Assembly: GCA_964019415.1 (NCBI GenBank)
Contig: OZ025882.1
Coordinates: 2,230,927-2,294,926, forward strand
DNA: 64,000 nt
Direction: 5' to 3'
From: Ianthella basta
Lineage: Eukaryota > Porifera > Demospongiae > Verongiida > Ianthellidae
In this document: in pieces, positions 51,873-64,000 of the stretch
Layout of the letters: every line of letters begins with the position of its first letter
Numbering within the stretch: the stretch's first letter is position 1
Notes under the pieces: generated by a model
What the model saw: only the letters and a program-made list of their open reading frames with translations
What the model was told of the DNA's origin: nothing
The model's database searches: none
Position numbers and translations under genes: made by a program

Positions 51873-54800
51873 GATGCATCTGTCGGTGTGTGGTCGCCCT
51901 CCCTCCAGTTCCAGCAAGGATTTGTTGCCTGCGAGGAAGATGTGGCCGCTGCATCCTCCCTCTACGCTGCTGGTGGAGGTGGAGGGCGGAGGAACAAGGT
52001 GATGGTGACTGACTGTGTGCTGATGGAGAACTGCTCTAAGCTGGTGTTGGCAGTCACCAAGCGAGAGCTGCAGTTCCATGACGTCCCTTCGGGGTCCAAC
52101 AGTGGACAGACTCTGAGGATCAAGGTGTTTGGTACGTCAGTGTACGCACTGTACTGCAACTCTGTCTGGAATGGTGTTCTCTCCAGTAGTTTTCTAGTGA
52201 CACATTATACAAGTGTGATACAGTTTATGCATCGCATCTCATTGTAGATCTCCCCTATGTGCCGTTGTGTCTGGATTACTATGGAAATGTAAGTCATTAA
52301 GGGACTGTGTGAGCCGTCCTGTAGTGTGAGTGTGAGGCTGCATATGTCACACCACTGTTTGTCCCTCAGGTCCAAGGAGAGCCGTCACATCTGCTGTATG
52401 GTGACGAGAGTGGTGACGTCCATGTACTGACATTTGCAAACCCCTGTACTCATCTGTTTGGAATGGAGACTAGAAAATCCAGTGGAGTCACACCACGGAT
52501 TAGCTACAATGTAAGTGTTAATGTCAGTACACTTACACATGTGAATGCCCATGTCAGTACAACTAGAATGTAGTGATTGTTCTGCATACATACAGCTATG
52601 TACGTAGATGCACCAAGTCTTCCTCCACCCTCCCCTCTCCTCACTTCTTTCTCCTCCCCTCTCTTCACTTCTCTCTCATCCCCTCTCCTCACTTCTCTCA
52701 CCTCCCCTCCCCTCACTTCTCTTTCCCTCCCCTCTCCTCACTTCTCTATCTACTCCCCTCCCTATACTTCTCTCTTACTCCCCATACTTCTCTTTCCCTC
52801 CCTTCACTTCTCTCTCCTCGTCTCTGTCCCTCCTCCCTCCTTTCCCTTCCCAGCTCCTTCAGGACCAGGCTCCCCAAGTGCTCCATCAAATGGTGTCAGG
52901 GCTACATGTGGACTGGGTCCACCGAGTGCAGTACCTCCCTGAGAACCATGGCTTCCTGTCCTGCTCCTCTAGTCAGCCTTCACTGGTCATCAAAGACCTT
53001 CTCTCTCGGCAAAAGGCCTACACCTTTAGGATAAGGAAGGTGAGGCTGTGTGTGTGTGTGTGTTTCGAGTTGTCTTGGTGAGTCATTGTACTAGTGAAAA
53101 GTGACAGTGGCAGTGTTACCAAAACAATGGTTACCCTTCTATCAAGTACTGTGTACGTATGTACAGTGTGAGCATGTCTGTCTTTCTGACACAGATTGAC
53201 AGAAGGATTGGAGGCAGTTGTAAAGAGTGTTGTTAGTTATTGTGGTATTGAATAAGTATTGACATGTTGCTACAGACTTACATGAAAGAGAATGAAACTT
53301 TGGAGCAAGGGAGGCCAAGGGACTTCATCAGCTGCTAAGACTGCCAAGACTCATTCAGTCTTTAACAGCTGATGAAAGCCTCAACCTCAAATGTCCCGTT
53401 CTGTTTCCTGTTTCATTATCTGCTGTGTATGTCCCTTGCTCCAAAGTCTCATTCTCTTTTATTGACAGTATGTAACAACACACTTCTACAGCAGTGCCAA
53501 CATACGTACATTCATGTATGTACTTTGTGGGACATTACCGTGCTGTCTATGTAGGGATGGTGACGGTTGTTTGTACGTATATGCTGTAATGAAGAAGTGA
53601 AATGCTAAAAGTAAGTAGAGTTGGTTCTCCTGACACACTGCCAGCCCCTCCCACTGTTCAGGGTGTGGAGTGCTTTGCCTATGACTCTGACCTGACTGTG
53701 CTGGCCACCGGAGGCATGGATCACGCTGTGAGGCTCTGGAACCCTTACGTCACGTCCAAGCCCATTGCCTACCTCCAGCAGCATAACACCACAATCCTGG
53801 ACCTTGTCATCTATAGGGAACTTGGGCTACTCTTCAGCTATTCACAAGATGGGGTAGGTGGACAGTGACAACACACAGACACATGTACACACACACACCA
53901 ATACAGTCACACACACAAACACATTTACATGTGTTCATGTCATGTTGAATCTGTGCCTGTGTTGTACATGTGTACTTGTGCACACTAAAGTTGTTAGGGA
54001 CTAGCGAACACACATACGTAGTACAACCCACGCCACACCCACATCACTGTAGTGTACGTGTGGCCATCCCATGCAGTGTGTGAATGCTCCATGGCACACT
54101 CATCCTCCCCCCTCTCTCTCTCTCTTAGATCATGTGTGCATGGGACCTGTATGAGCACAGCCTGGTCCAGGTGATCTCTGTCAAATTCCCCTTCATCCAG
54201 CGCCACCTGGACCACGGCAGCAGGCCAATCGTCAGAGGGTTCAGGTCCCTTTCACCTTCCCTCATTGTCACCTCCAATGAGTTCCTGGCAGAATATGAGC
54301 TTGGCACACTGGCTGGCACCAACACTGGGGGTGTGGTGACAACACACCCCGCCCCCATCACTGCTGCAGTGTACAGCCCACTATTCAGACAGGTACTAGA
54401 CATACGTACAACATATGAGCCCATTGTGTGCTGCACCACATGAAGAACGGTGTTTGTAGTATTTAGTTGCTAGCCTCATCTGTCTCATTCAACAACTCCA
54501 CATGATGAGACAGGATGGAGCTGGTGACTAGAGTAGAAACAGTGCTATTCCGATATTCGATATTGTAATCCACATTTGAGACAGCACAACTGTCGATGAA
54601 AGTCCCGCAGCATCACAACTCCAACATACGTACAGCTATGATTGAGCTGACATGTTACAACATGCACTGTGTAACAGTTTTGAAGTGCTCCATTGTACGT
54701 ATGTACCTTGTAACTCTGAACTGGCAATCACATATTATTACCTTACATAAATGTGCAGGGTTGCATGTTGTGAAGGCACATTCATAGTCCCTTGCTGCTC

Positions 54801-57800
54801 TCCTCAGGTTATTGTTGGATGTGAAGGTTCCACCGTGACAGTGTGGGACATTGACAGTGGAAACAAGGTCCTCCATTTTCCTTGCTGCCATGGCGACACC
54901 GAGATTACCTGCCTGCAGTTGGATTCTAGTGGGCGGAGACTAATCACTGGCTCTCGCTATGGTGGAGTGAAGGTGTGGAACTACCACACGGGAGAGTGCC
55001 TCAAGACGCTCCACCACAACCACAAGACAGAGGTGACTGGTGTAGTCAGCATTGCTGACAAGGGGCTCTTGTTCACTGTGGGCTGGAGCAAGCAGATCAC
55101 GGCCTTCCCAGATGAGGAAGATGTGAGCCAACAACAGCACTCATGCACACATCCCAGAGGTTGTTCTGTAGGCCACTGAATTTGTCTCCTGTATATGTAA
55201 ATGTGGATGTACATGTACAATGAGTGTTGTGGGATAGCTACATACATACAATATGTATGTACATAGTATGTATATGTTTACGGTCATTGGGCTAACTCAA
55301 GTATGTACATGTGCTTAGACAGTAGCTTATAGTGTTATCTCTCAACCATTGACTCTACTACTGTACATTGTGTCATTTTCAGATAATGACCTGAATACAG
55401 CTCTGTCCTCTCCCTTTGTGCATTAGCTCAGCCTTGTTTCTCACATTCACCTTCTTCAGGTCTTCGATGCCACTCCTCTGGGTGGCTGGGAGGGGAGAGG
55501 CAAGCACAGTGAGGATATCCTCTGTCTCAGCTACCTCCCTCCGCGGTTCTTGGCCACTGAGAGCTTTGATGGGGTGATCAAGGTGTGGAACTTTGAGAGC
55601 ACACAGCTGGTCAGGCAGTTCAGCTCTCCATCCCCTGCTCTGCCCATCTTTGACCCCATGTACGTAAGTGTGGCTACTGGCAGTAGTCTGTATACCTTTA
55701 CACATGCACAACACACGTTGCAGTACTGGTATTCATGATATGTGCATAGCTGAATAAATTTGTGCTGTAGCTATGATCTTACGTCGTATTCCTTTATTGA
55801 CACAGAGCACTGTGCTACTGCCTATTGTTATACAGTACATCTGGTGCTTCCACAAAGATAACATTGTTGCAAGCATCTATTTAACGGATATAGTACATGT
55901 CAAACTTTCCCCCACTCCCCCAACCCTTATTCCCCCCCCCCCCCCCTTCCTCCTCCCCTCCCCATGTAGGAGGAACCTGAGAAAGTCTAGCTGTGCCTCT
56001 TTCAGAGTGGGCGCTGGTTCAGTGAACAGCAGCCACCTCTCAGTCCCAGCCTCCCGACCGGCTAGCAGGAGGATGTCCACATACAGACTGAAACTGGCAT
56101 CGTGAGTCAGTACACCTCTGGAGTGATCAATAGACATACTGTACACATACACCATGAATAGCTGTGAATGGGGTGCATACGTATGTGCTAATGCATTGTA
56201 TGTATGTGCATGATATAGACACATGTTTTAGTTTAGATGACATCTGTGGGATTCTATGTGTAAAGTGCTGTCCCATCAACCCAACAATGGTTAGGAGGTC
56301 TTCACTGTGTGACTCCTCCATGGCAGTAACTTGATGCAGACAGTACTAGTGGCTAGTCAGTGCAGCACTTGCTCTCCATCCCCTCCCTTGCTGTGTAGTA
56401 TGCAGTTCAAGCGAGCACCAGTGGACCAGATCCTCTTCCTCCGTAATCGTGCATGTACTAAACTACGGGGCTGTGGCACCTTGGTAACTAGCGACCACGG
56501 GGAGGCGAGATTCTGGGATCTTTTTGGCCCAGACGATCCCCTGGGGTCCTTTCCCCTGACCCAGAACCCCGAGAAGCAGGTAGTTGCCCTGTCCACTGAC
56601 AGGGAGAACCATGTGCTGGTGGCTGGAGACACTGCTGGTATGATAGCAGTGTTTGACATCAAGGACTACTGCATGGTGACAGGAAAGGTGGGCAGCACCA
56701 ACACTCCACCATTGCTACTACGTACAAGTAGGATTGGTACAATATTGCACCTGCTTCTCTTTTCTCTGCTCTGCTGCAAGTTGCTGAGTTACTTCATGAC
56801 TTTATGTCAGTTTTAGTGTTTCACATCTTGTGATAAATAGCCTTTTTCAATGCTCACCTCATCACCACATTGTTTGAGCTATATACGTTTTGGCACGCAT
56901 GCCTCACTAGACCCAGCCGTAGATTGCCACATCTGTTGTCACTCCCTCCCACCCCAGTGCACACTCCCTCACACCCCAGTGCACACTCCCTCCCACCCCA
57001 GTGCACACTCCCTCCCACCCCAGTGCACCCTCTCTCTCACCCCAGTCCACCTTCCCTCTCACCCCAGTACACCCCTCCCACCCCAGTGCACACTCCCTCC
57101 CACCCCAGTGCACCCTCCCTACCACCCCAGTGCACCCTCCCTCACACCCCAGTGCACCCTCCCTACCACCCCAGTGCACCCTCCCTCTCACCCCAGTGCA
57201 CCCTCCCTCTCACCCCAGTGCACACTCCCTCCCACCCCAGTGCACCCTCCCTACCACCCCAGTGCACCCTCCCTCACACCCCAGTGCACCCTCCCTACCA
57301 CCCCAGTGCACACTCCCTCCCACCCCAGTGCACCCTCTCTCTAGCTCACCCCAGTGCACCCTCCCTCTCACCCCAGTGCACCCTCCCTCCCACCCCAGTG
57401 CACCCTCCCTACCACCCCAGTGCACCCTCCCTCACACCCCAGTGCACCCTTCCTACCACCCCAGTACACCCTCCCTCTCACTTCTCTCCCTTGCAGTCGT
57501 ACAACCCCCTCATCCCCACCCGCAGCTGGTTGGCACACACTGCAGAGGTGACCTCCCTACAGCTGATCTGCCAGGAGAGGGAGCCACTGGTCCTCTCATC
57601 CTCAGCGGATGCCACTGTACGTCTTTGGACTCTGAAGGGACACTATATTGGCACCTTTGGTCAGGACAAGGCCTGGGACCTGGACCAGCCCTCCACCTTC
57701 CACCATCCAAAGTGAGAAGTGAAACGCATGCATGTTAATGCCGACAGTTGGTGATTGTACCGTCGTAAAATTCCTGTATTGTCTCCTGTTACACATGGAA

Positions 57801-59620
57801 ACTGATACTATAATCATATTATGGGTTGCCTGTGTGTTATATCTACATTGGTAGTGCCACTGCTGATGTACACATGTGTATGCGCTGCATGTCTGTCTTT
57901 GTTCCAAAGGACTCCATGGGGAGACATGCAGCGATCAAGACTAGCAGTGTCCAGACTCTGTGAGTGTGTGGTATTGTAGACTAGTGTTAGTGGAAGTGTA
58001 TAATTTTATGCAATTATGTATATCTCCATTGTGGTGAATGAATGTGTGTGATACTACCTGTTACTATGGTAACTGGAGGATGTATGGTTTGAATTTCACT
58101 GTGTACAAGCCATCCTCTGCCATACATTATACCCTTTGTGTGTCATCTGCTGTTGTAGCCACCTCAGCCACCTCCAGCTACAAGTCATTGACTGAGGCTG
58201 TGAGACCTGCCCAACCCACCACTGCTGGTGGAGACTCCTCTACTAATGATAGGGTTAAACCCGTTGCCACCATTCAAGAGGGTGAGGGTGAGTTGGCTGG
58301 AGATGAGGTATCCAACATCCCAAATGAGGCCACAGACAACACCGACAGCTTGAAGGACCAGGTAAGTGATTGAAGTGGCCTTCAGATGTAGTGGAATAAG
58401 GTATACTGTATAGAGGGAATATTTCATACAAGAATATTTCATGAACTCCAGAATTGAGCTCAAACAGGATTTGTGAGGACATTTCGTGAAGATAAGCCAT
58501 GCCCCCTGTACAATGGTGGTATTTCGACAACATGCACACTACTTTCCTTGAAAGGACAACCAGTATTGAGATAATGCTTTGTAAAAGAAATGCAATGACT
58601 AGTGCTGTCATTGTGCTCCACTGCTCATGTCCCAATGTGAGCCCTCTCCTTTGGTAAAGTGCTAGCTATTATGAGTGGGCTACAAACAGATTTCCTTTAA
58701 CTATATCACTATATTGCTGTTGATTACCTTCTTCACTGCTTCATTGACAGCTGTGATAGTGGACACCAGTATACTACTGTTCACAGTGAAGTAGCTTGCT
58801 CAAAGCAGTTGTACAGTGACCTTGATCACAGACTCACCCATGTCAGTGAGATCAAGAGCATGAGGCACACTGAACCTTCTGAGTATGCACAGCTATAGTC
58901 AGCCAAAGTGTTTCTGACCACAATTCTGTCTAAGTTTGCCACCCAATGTATAAGCATTGGGTTAATGCAGAAGCTTTGCTGAGACAATTTTGGCAAATCT
59001 TAAACTATCCGCAGAGTTTGTAATATTCTCCTGTGAAAATTTCCAGCTTTACAGTATAAGTTTGTCGTGTGGCATTATACATGGCCATTAAACAAACTAG
59101 CACTCCATTGACTAGCCTACCAAACTGTAAGGAGGTGTCCACTCTGTCCCACATATCTCTCCCTCTACTACAGAATGCTCTTGGTCAGCGTTACAAGAAG
59201 CAGCTTGTTTGTCGCATGAGAGGTCGGAAGGAGAGGAGGGAGGTCTACTCTGAGATTGACCTCAAGACCACACAGAGGTTTGGTGCAATCTGCTCACCAT
59301 TCCAAGCACTGCAGCTCACAGTAAGTGATCTACTCTTACAGAATGTGTAGCTGTGTTTGTACAACGACTGTATGGTACGTATATATGGTGTGTGAGGTGT
59401 TAGTCTCTCATAGCCTGACGGCCATTTTGTTCAGACTCCACCCTCTCTTTGTGAAGGCAGAGTCAGATCTGGACAAAATGGCCATCTGGCTAAACAAGAC
59501 AAGCTGTTTGCATCTCTCCCCCCACCCCCTCAGTCAGTAGATGACCATCCTGTGATGTCAGACAAGGGGAGAAAGGTGGAGCACACTATAAAGAATGCAG
59601 TGAAACTTCAGCTGAACTGA
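51873..59620 (+). CDS. WDR49-like WD40 protein, copy 5 (906 aa in 15 exons, N-terminus not found)
   Basis: Exons: 51873-52131, 52248-52288, 52370-52510, 52854-53039, 53662-53853, 54129-54392, 54808-55122, 55460-55659, 55970-56101, 56399-56687, 57497-57711, 57910-57959, 58159-58361, 59174-59320, 59534-59620. Open throughout, same exon lengths as copies 3 and 4, same WD motifs. Intron 4 is longer (53040-53661) and holds a hairpin also found in unit 2. Intron 10 holds an expanded minisatellite of about 540 bases directly before the exon 11 acceptor. Exon 10 begins after TGTGTAG with T instead of G, a silent change in a split serine codon. As in the other copies, exons before exon 1 are not identified. 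Confidence 0.87.
53323..53378. repeat. Hairpin in WD40 intron 4, copy 5
   Basis: CTTCATCAGCTG pairs with CAGCTGATGAAAG around a partly paired interior; see 11679-11734. Confidence 0.55.
56941..57480. repeat. Minisatellite of ~21-22 bp units in WD40 intron 10, copy 5
   Basis: About 25 units of the form CTCCCT-(C/A)-(C/T)-CACCCCAGTGCAC fill the intron up to the exon 11 acceptor. Units 2, 3 and 4 carry only about three to four units in the same intron (15280-15350, 28840-28925, 42655-42730). Each unit resembles a pyrimidine tract followed by CAG. The minus strand has closely spaced runs of three or four G and may form quadruplexes. Confidence 0.93.
59411..59492. repeat. Hairpin element in last WD40 intron, copy 5
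   Basis: Same foldback as 1463-1544. Confidence 0.6.
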
Positions 59621-59981
59621 TCCGGCCATTGATGATTCCATTTTCAATAATGTTACTGAACTCACAGGATCAGACATTATGCAATTTTACTGTCCACAGA
59701 TGCAAGAAATATGCATGAAACATTTTTATTAGAAGCAATTACATAAGCATACAACACCTTGATCATTACTATAAATTACTATTAAAGTACATGTCTATAT
59801 AGAAATACTGTGCATGTGTACATAATAGTAAATACAGCTAGCCCAAATGTGTATACAGCCATAGATACTGTGTAGTAGCTATGATACAGCGAACAAGCAG
59901 TTAAATTTAATGATATACGCCAAAATCTTAATACGTGTGTTGTTCATATGAAAGGACAGTAAAGTGGACTGGGTTTGGTTG
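59621..59981. promoter_or_regulatory. Convergent 3' ends with candidate poly(A) signals, unit 5
   Basis: Minus-strand AATAAA at 59725-59730 and plus-strand ATTAAA at 59781-59786, crossing as in unit 1. Confidence 0.45.
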
Positions 59982-62369
59982 TTAGTAGATCTCAACTTGT
60001 TTGGCTCCATAACTAACTACCAGCAGGTCTCCATTTTGATCAAAGCTCACAGAACGAGGTTTGTTCACATTAAGTGTATGCACCAGTTGTCCCTCTTGGT
60101 TGAAAATGGACACACGGTTGTTGCTATAACTTGCTACCACAACATTCCCCTCTGTGGTGAAGGTAAGGCCCATAGGGCGACTGAGTTGGCCTTGTCCAAA
60201 CTCCCTGACATATGTGCCATCAGCAGTGAAGACTTGCACTCGTGAATTGCTGTAATCACTGACATACAACTGTCCATCTGGTGAGATGGCAATGCCATGG
60301 GGAGAACTAAACTGTCCAGCACCACTGCCTTGTGATCCAAAGGTGCAAACCAGCTGACCATTCTGAGTAAGCACTGCCACACGATGGTTGCTGTTGTCTG
60401 CCACATAGACCTGGCCATTTGTATGGACTGCTACATCTATAGGGTATTGGATCTGACCTTGTCCAATTCGTCTGACAAAAGTGCCATCTTCTCTGAAGAT
60501 GTCTACACAGCTGTTGATGTAGTTGGCAACAAACAGCAGACCATCAGCACTGGTGGCAAGGCCTCTAGGGCTGGACAGCTGACCTGGTCCTGTCCCTTGT
60601 CCACCAAATGTCTTAACATGCTTCCTTTGAACATCAAACACATGGATTTGGTTGGCATAAAGATCACATACAAAAATTGTGCCATTTGGAGACACAGCTA
60701 TGCCCCAGAGATTATTAGGCTGCTGTGGAAACTGAAGGATTCCTTTGCTGGCCTGCAATTTCTGAATATCTCCAGTGACCTTCTTGGACACCCATTGACC
60801 CTGCAGGAATACAGCTGATGGCTCATCCTCAAACCTCACTGCAAATGGGCTGCCCTTGATGTGGTCCCCATTCACCAGTACAGTAAGCTCACACTTCCCA
60901 GTGTACACTACATTGAAGACCACCTGGTACCGCCCACCACCACTGTCCTCCACCTCAGCTCTAATGGCCACACCGGGAAGTGGGCGAGCTGGACGAAGGA
61001 AGGCCTGCACTCTCTCCCCACCACCACTGCAGGCCACCCTGCTACTGTCCTTGGTGGTCAGAGTGAAAGCCACTGGTTTGGGATCCAATCTCTCTTCCAC
61101 TCCAGCTAAGGTGCACTCTTTAGGGCTTGCTCCTTGTTGGACATGGCCAAACTCCTTGATGGCTGAGAGGAGAGCCTGCTCATTGAGAGGGACAATACGC
61201 ACCACAGGAGACACACAAGGATGGACTTGCTGCCCTCGCACCTTAATGGTGGTAGCTGATGCCTTTACCTGGACCACACTCTGACTGGACATGACCTCGT
61301 GTTGGCTGCCTTGGGCACAGAGGTGAGACAGGGCAGTGTGAGCAGTGGAGAGTGCATCCTCTTCATCGCTGCAGGTCTTGATGCTCTTGGTTATGAGGTC
61401 CTTCTTCTGGTTGCAAGCTGCTGTGATCTCCTCACACACCTCCTCCTCACGCTGTGTGATGGCAGTGCGAGCTCGTTCAAACAAGCAATGTGCATCCTCC
61501 AGTGCCTTCTCCCTTGATTGATCCAAAGTGGTGCTCTGAACCTCAAGCCCTTCCTTTTTCCTCTGGTAGGCCTTCCTGGCAGTGCCCACCACTTGCTGGG
61601 CCACCTTCAGCGACTGCCTGTGTCTCTGGGACACACTGGGATCCAGGTACTCAGGACGGTGAGGGCCCTTGTTCAGAGCACAGGCGTGGCACATCAGAGT
61701 GTCACACCCCTCACAGTACCACTTTAGGACCTCATCGCCATGTTGGGGGCAGCTGTGGGGGACAGCCTTCTTCATGAATACTGCTGCTGGGTTGGATGTC
61801 TGGTCAAGATCAAGAGAGGCTAGCTCTTTGACGGATTTTACAGTGTGGCTACCAGTAAGGTCACTCATAAGCTGATGCCCATCAAGGCAGGCAGAGCAGA
61901 AGAACTTCCAACAGTCTGTGCAGAAGGCAACTGCTTTAGCACCACTAGTCTTGCAAGACGTGTTACCACACACCACAGGTGGGCTATCCCTTCTAACCAT
62001 TTGAACGATCTTCTGACCTTCGATGTACCGACCTAGTGGTCCATTGCGTACTGGAGCACACGGGGCCTCAACTACTTTACAGGCCTTCACACCTCGAGGT
62101 TGCTCTTGAGGTGTACGTGTTGCATTGTCATTGCACTTGGGACATTGCAGGCGGCCATCTTGCTGCTTGACAGCTAGCAGGCACTCCTTGCACACAGAGT
62201 GCATGCAGCAGAGGAGGTGAGGGTCACACAGCTCCTTCTTGCACTCCACACATGAGGTGTCAGGGGCAACAAGGAACACCTCTTCCTCTTCTGTTTTTGC
62301 TGCCTTCTGTTTCTCATTAGAAAATGCTTCATTCTCTTTCACTGGTTTCTCAGCTGGTCCTGTTGCCAT
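59982..62369 (-). CDS. TRIM-NHL protein, copy 5 (795 codons)
   Basis: Intact RING, B-boxes, coiled coil, filamin-type repeat and six NHL blades in one exon. Closest to copy 4 in the first 500 residues. NHL loops form a new combination: QQPNNLW and DLYANQIHVF in blade 1, ANYINSCVDIF in blade 2, SSPHG in blade 4, LSRPMG in blade 5, ASYSNNRVSIF and NKPRS in blades 5-6. Arginine before TFGS in blade 3 is cysteine (LVCTFGS). Start context and the upstream acceptor-like TCTTCCTGTAG are kept. No disablement seen. Likely E3 ligase; ligand unknown. Confidence 0.94.
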   Translation of the reverse strand: MATGPAEKPVKENEAFSNEKQKAAKTEEEEVFLVAPDTSCVECKKELCDPHLLCCMHSVCKECLLAVKQQDGRLQCPKCNDNATRTPQEQPRGVKACKVVEAPCAPVRNGPLGRYIEGQKIVQMVRRDSPPVVCGNTSCKTSGAKAVAFCTDCWKFFCSACLDGHQLMSDLTGSHTVKSVKELASLDLDQTSNPAAVFMKKAVPHSCPQHGDEVLKWYCEGCDTLMCHACALNKGPHRPEYLDPSVSQRHRQSLKVAQQVVGTARKAYQRKKEGLEVQSTTLDQSREKALEDAHCLFERARTAITQREEEVCEEITAACNQKKDLITKSIKTCSDEEDALSTAHTALSHLCAQGSQHEVMSSQSVVQVKASATTIKVRGQQVHPCVSPVVRIVPLNEQALLSAIKEFGHVQQGASPKECTLAGVEERLDPKPVAFTLTTKDSSRVACSGGGERVQAFLRPARPLPGVAIRAEVEDSGGGRYQVVFNVVYTGKCELTVLVNGDHIKGSPFAVRFEDEPSAVFLQGQWVSKKVTGDIQKLQASKGILQFPQQPNNLWGIAVSPNGTIFVCDLYANQIHVFDVQRKHVKTFGGQGTGPGQLSSPRGLATSADGLLFVANYINSCVDIFREDGTFVRRIGQGQIQYPIDVAVHTNGQVYVADNSNHRVAVLTQNGQLVCTFGSQGSGAGQFSSPHGIAISPDGQLYVSDYSNSRVQVFTADGTYVREFGQGQLSRPMGLTFTTEGNVVVASYSNNRVSIFNQEGQLVHTLNVNKPRSVSFDQNGDLLVVSYGAKQVEIY

Positions 62370-62494
62370 GGTGATGAATACTACAGGAAGAGATCAGCTA
62401 AAATTAATACCTTAACTATTGTCATATGCCTATAATGTGCATTTTGCATTATGCATTTGTTTCATGAATGCACACATCTATATATCCACATAAA

Positions 62495-62898
62495 TACCAT
62501 ATCTGTCCCTATATAATAGAAGCCTAGGGTCAAAGCAGCGATTCTTTAATAGAGGCTGCATGCATGGAATCCAAATACTGGAACTCTTCAACATTTGCGG
62601 TGCACGCTGGAGGTATGAATCGATTGCAGTGTGAACTGCAGTGACTAACAGGCATGCCTGCAGTAGTAAGAATGCCCAAGAGAAGTCGCAATACGTACTT
62701 GTTCCTCCAGTTGAAGGTATACAAAATAGAGGGCATGAATTAGCCACAAAAAAATGTTGCGAGAGAGATGAGTGTCGCAAGACCAGCTGAATTGTGAATT
62801 TTTTGCATACTTGTAGAAGCCGAGTTCAATAAGAGGCCGGGTCATAAACCTCTGGAAAGAAATACAGGTCCGGTTCTCTATTTGGACAAATACGTTAT
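62495..62898. mobile_element. TIR element A, spacer 5 (internally deleted)
   Basis: Same deletion as spacer 4. The right end is mutated (TACGTTA for TATGGTA). Confidence 0.6.
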
Positions 62899-64000
62899 AC
62901 TGCCCTAGGGATAGGGGAATTCGTGAGCTTGGTACCAGTTATTTGTGAATAATGTGATTTGTACAGCTGCTTCACTGTTTATTGTCTAACAGCACTTTAG
63001 TACTCTGCAGTAAGTCATGTGAGTATAGGATTAGAACAACAAACTCTATGAGGACAGTTTCACACTGCAATGTGACTATGTGCTGACTGAATGGGGAGAG
63101 GTAATGAATGAGCAGAAGCTTGAGTGTAATAGCTAGGAGATCACAATGATGATTGCATCCACTGACTCTCATTTCAAACAGCCCATGCAGGCAGTGCCTA
63201 TAAATCACACCAATTTGATCTGAGGTTGTAGTGCAGTTCACAAGACCTTCAGCCAATACGATTCAGGGCACAAGGTACGGGTGTCACTTGCCAGTTATGG
63301 CCAATATAATTTCACTTGAGTGAGTGCTAGCTATAGAGAGAATAGTGCATGCTCTCAATTCACTGCACCAGTCAGTGTGGCACATCATATGGAGGTCAAT
63401 CACCAAATCTCTTGTTGTTCTTGGAAGCAGCGAATCCAGCTTATATTAAATAGGTGGCGTTATCAACTAGCTAAACATGTGACATACCAAATGGCTGGAA
63501 AGTTTGGAGGGATTTTATTTTGGTGGATCGATGGTTTGAGAGCAATCCACCCATAGATAAATCATTACACTGTCATAGCCAATATCATTGTGGCAGAGGG
63601 CTTTCCCAACCACCAAAGTAAAATCAGACAATTTGAGCAATCTGTGCCAAAATAGCTAGTTAGCTAGCTAGCTAGCTATACACCCCAAAATTTCCAGCCA
63701 TATGGTAGCTATGTATAGCGAGCTAGCTAATACGTTCATTCAGTAGATTAAATTGTCTACCAGCAATGCACAAACTCCATGTAATAGCATTGTATTGAGT
63801 CACATTGAACATGTTATTATATAGCTCCGGCAACAGGCGACGGGCCCGCGCAAGGCCAAGGTAGCTAGGTAGCTAGTCCAGCATTTACAGCTAGCTAGCT
63901 CTCTCTGTCCAGATCTTACTATGTAGCCTGAAGCAGACACCACGGAGACTTACGGCAGGTACTGTCTCTTGAGATATCTAGATGGCTGATCACAAGATAC
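62899..64000. other. Spacer 5, no gene; window ends inside candidate promoter block
   Basis: Nearly identical to spacer 4 over its whole visible length, including ACG in place of the possible start codon (CACCACGGAGAC near 63941). A further unit is expected beyond 64000. Confidence 0.6.

Noticed and set aside
56941-57480. Regularly spaced short repeats resembling a CRISPR array
   Set aside because: Units abut with no unique spacers, lie in a eukaryotic intron and vary like a minisatellite.
56870-57715. Long Pro/Ser/His-rich open frames across 56850-57740
   Set aside because: They are readings of the minisatellite in intron 10, possible in all three frames because the unit lacks stops; exon 11 begins at 57497.

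Overview
This is a eukaryotic (animal) genomic window, most likely from a demosponge. The evidence is short GT-AG introns, an animal-type TRIM-NHL gene, a WDR49-type WD40 gene, and introns and spacers rich in GCTAGC and TACGTA palindromes, a look I associate with Amphimedon-like sponges. The species call is inference.

The window is a head-to-tail array of a 13.5-15.8 kb segment, present about five times. Each unit holds two convergent genes. On the + strand is a 15-exon WD40 gene resembling the C-terminal four fifths of vertebrate WDR49/WDR64. On the - strand is an intronless TRIM-type gene (RING, two B-boxes, coiled coil, filamin repeat, NHL propeller) of about 795 codons. Unit 1 (1-4418) has only the 3' end of the WD40 gene plus a frameshifted TRIM copy with a LINE just upstream. 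Unit 2 (WD40 remnant 11061-17468, TRIM 17832-20225) has a WD40 copy broken by several deletions and an intact TRIM. Units 3, 4 and 5 (WD40 at 23999-30972, 38131-44866, 51873-59620; TRIM at 31335-33719, 45231-47615, 59982-62369) look intact in both genes. The array runs off both ends of the window.

Between units are 2-3 kb spacers from a TRIM start codon to the next WD40 gene. They carry a recurring terminal-inverted-repeat element of about 0.4-0.6 kb, a CpG-rich block that may be a promoter, and a 34-bp-arm inverted repeat. Spacer 1 also has an RTE-like LINE with an intact 945-codon ORF and a 12-bp target duplication, and a second TIR element. Spacer 2 has unique DNA and a 683-bp tandem duplication. 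Units 4 and 5 share two adjacent insertions upstream of the WD40 exons: a foldback element carrying a candidate type I hammerhead ribozyme, and an 833-bp TIR element.

The most interesting signals are: differences between TRIM copies concentrated in equivalent loop positions of the NHL blades while strands, RING and filamin parts stay nearly constant; the hammerhead-like motif; a block of foreign-looking sequence in the B-box 1 of copy 2; and fast-changing satellites inside WD40 introns, one of which multiplies acceptor-like sites. The two genes' mRNAs probably overlap at their 3' ends in every unit. I see no evidence that the two proteins work together; they are linked by duplication.
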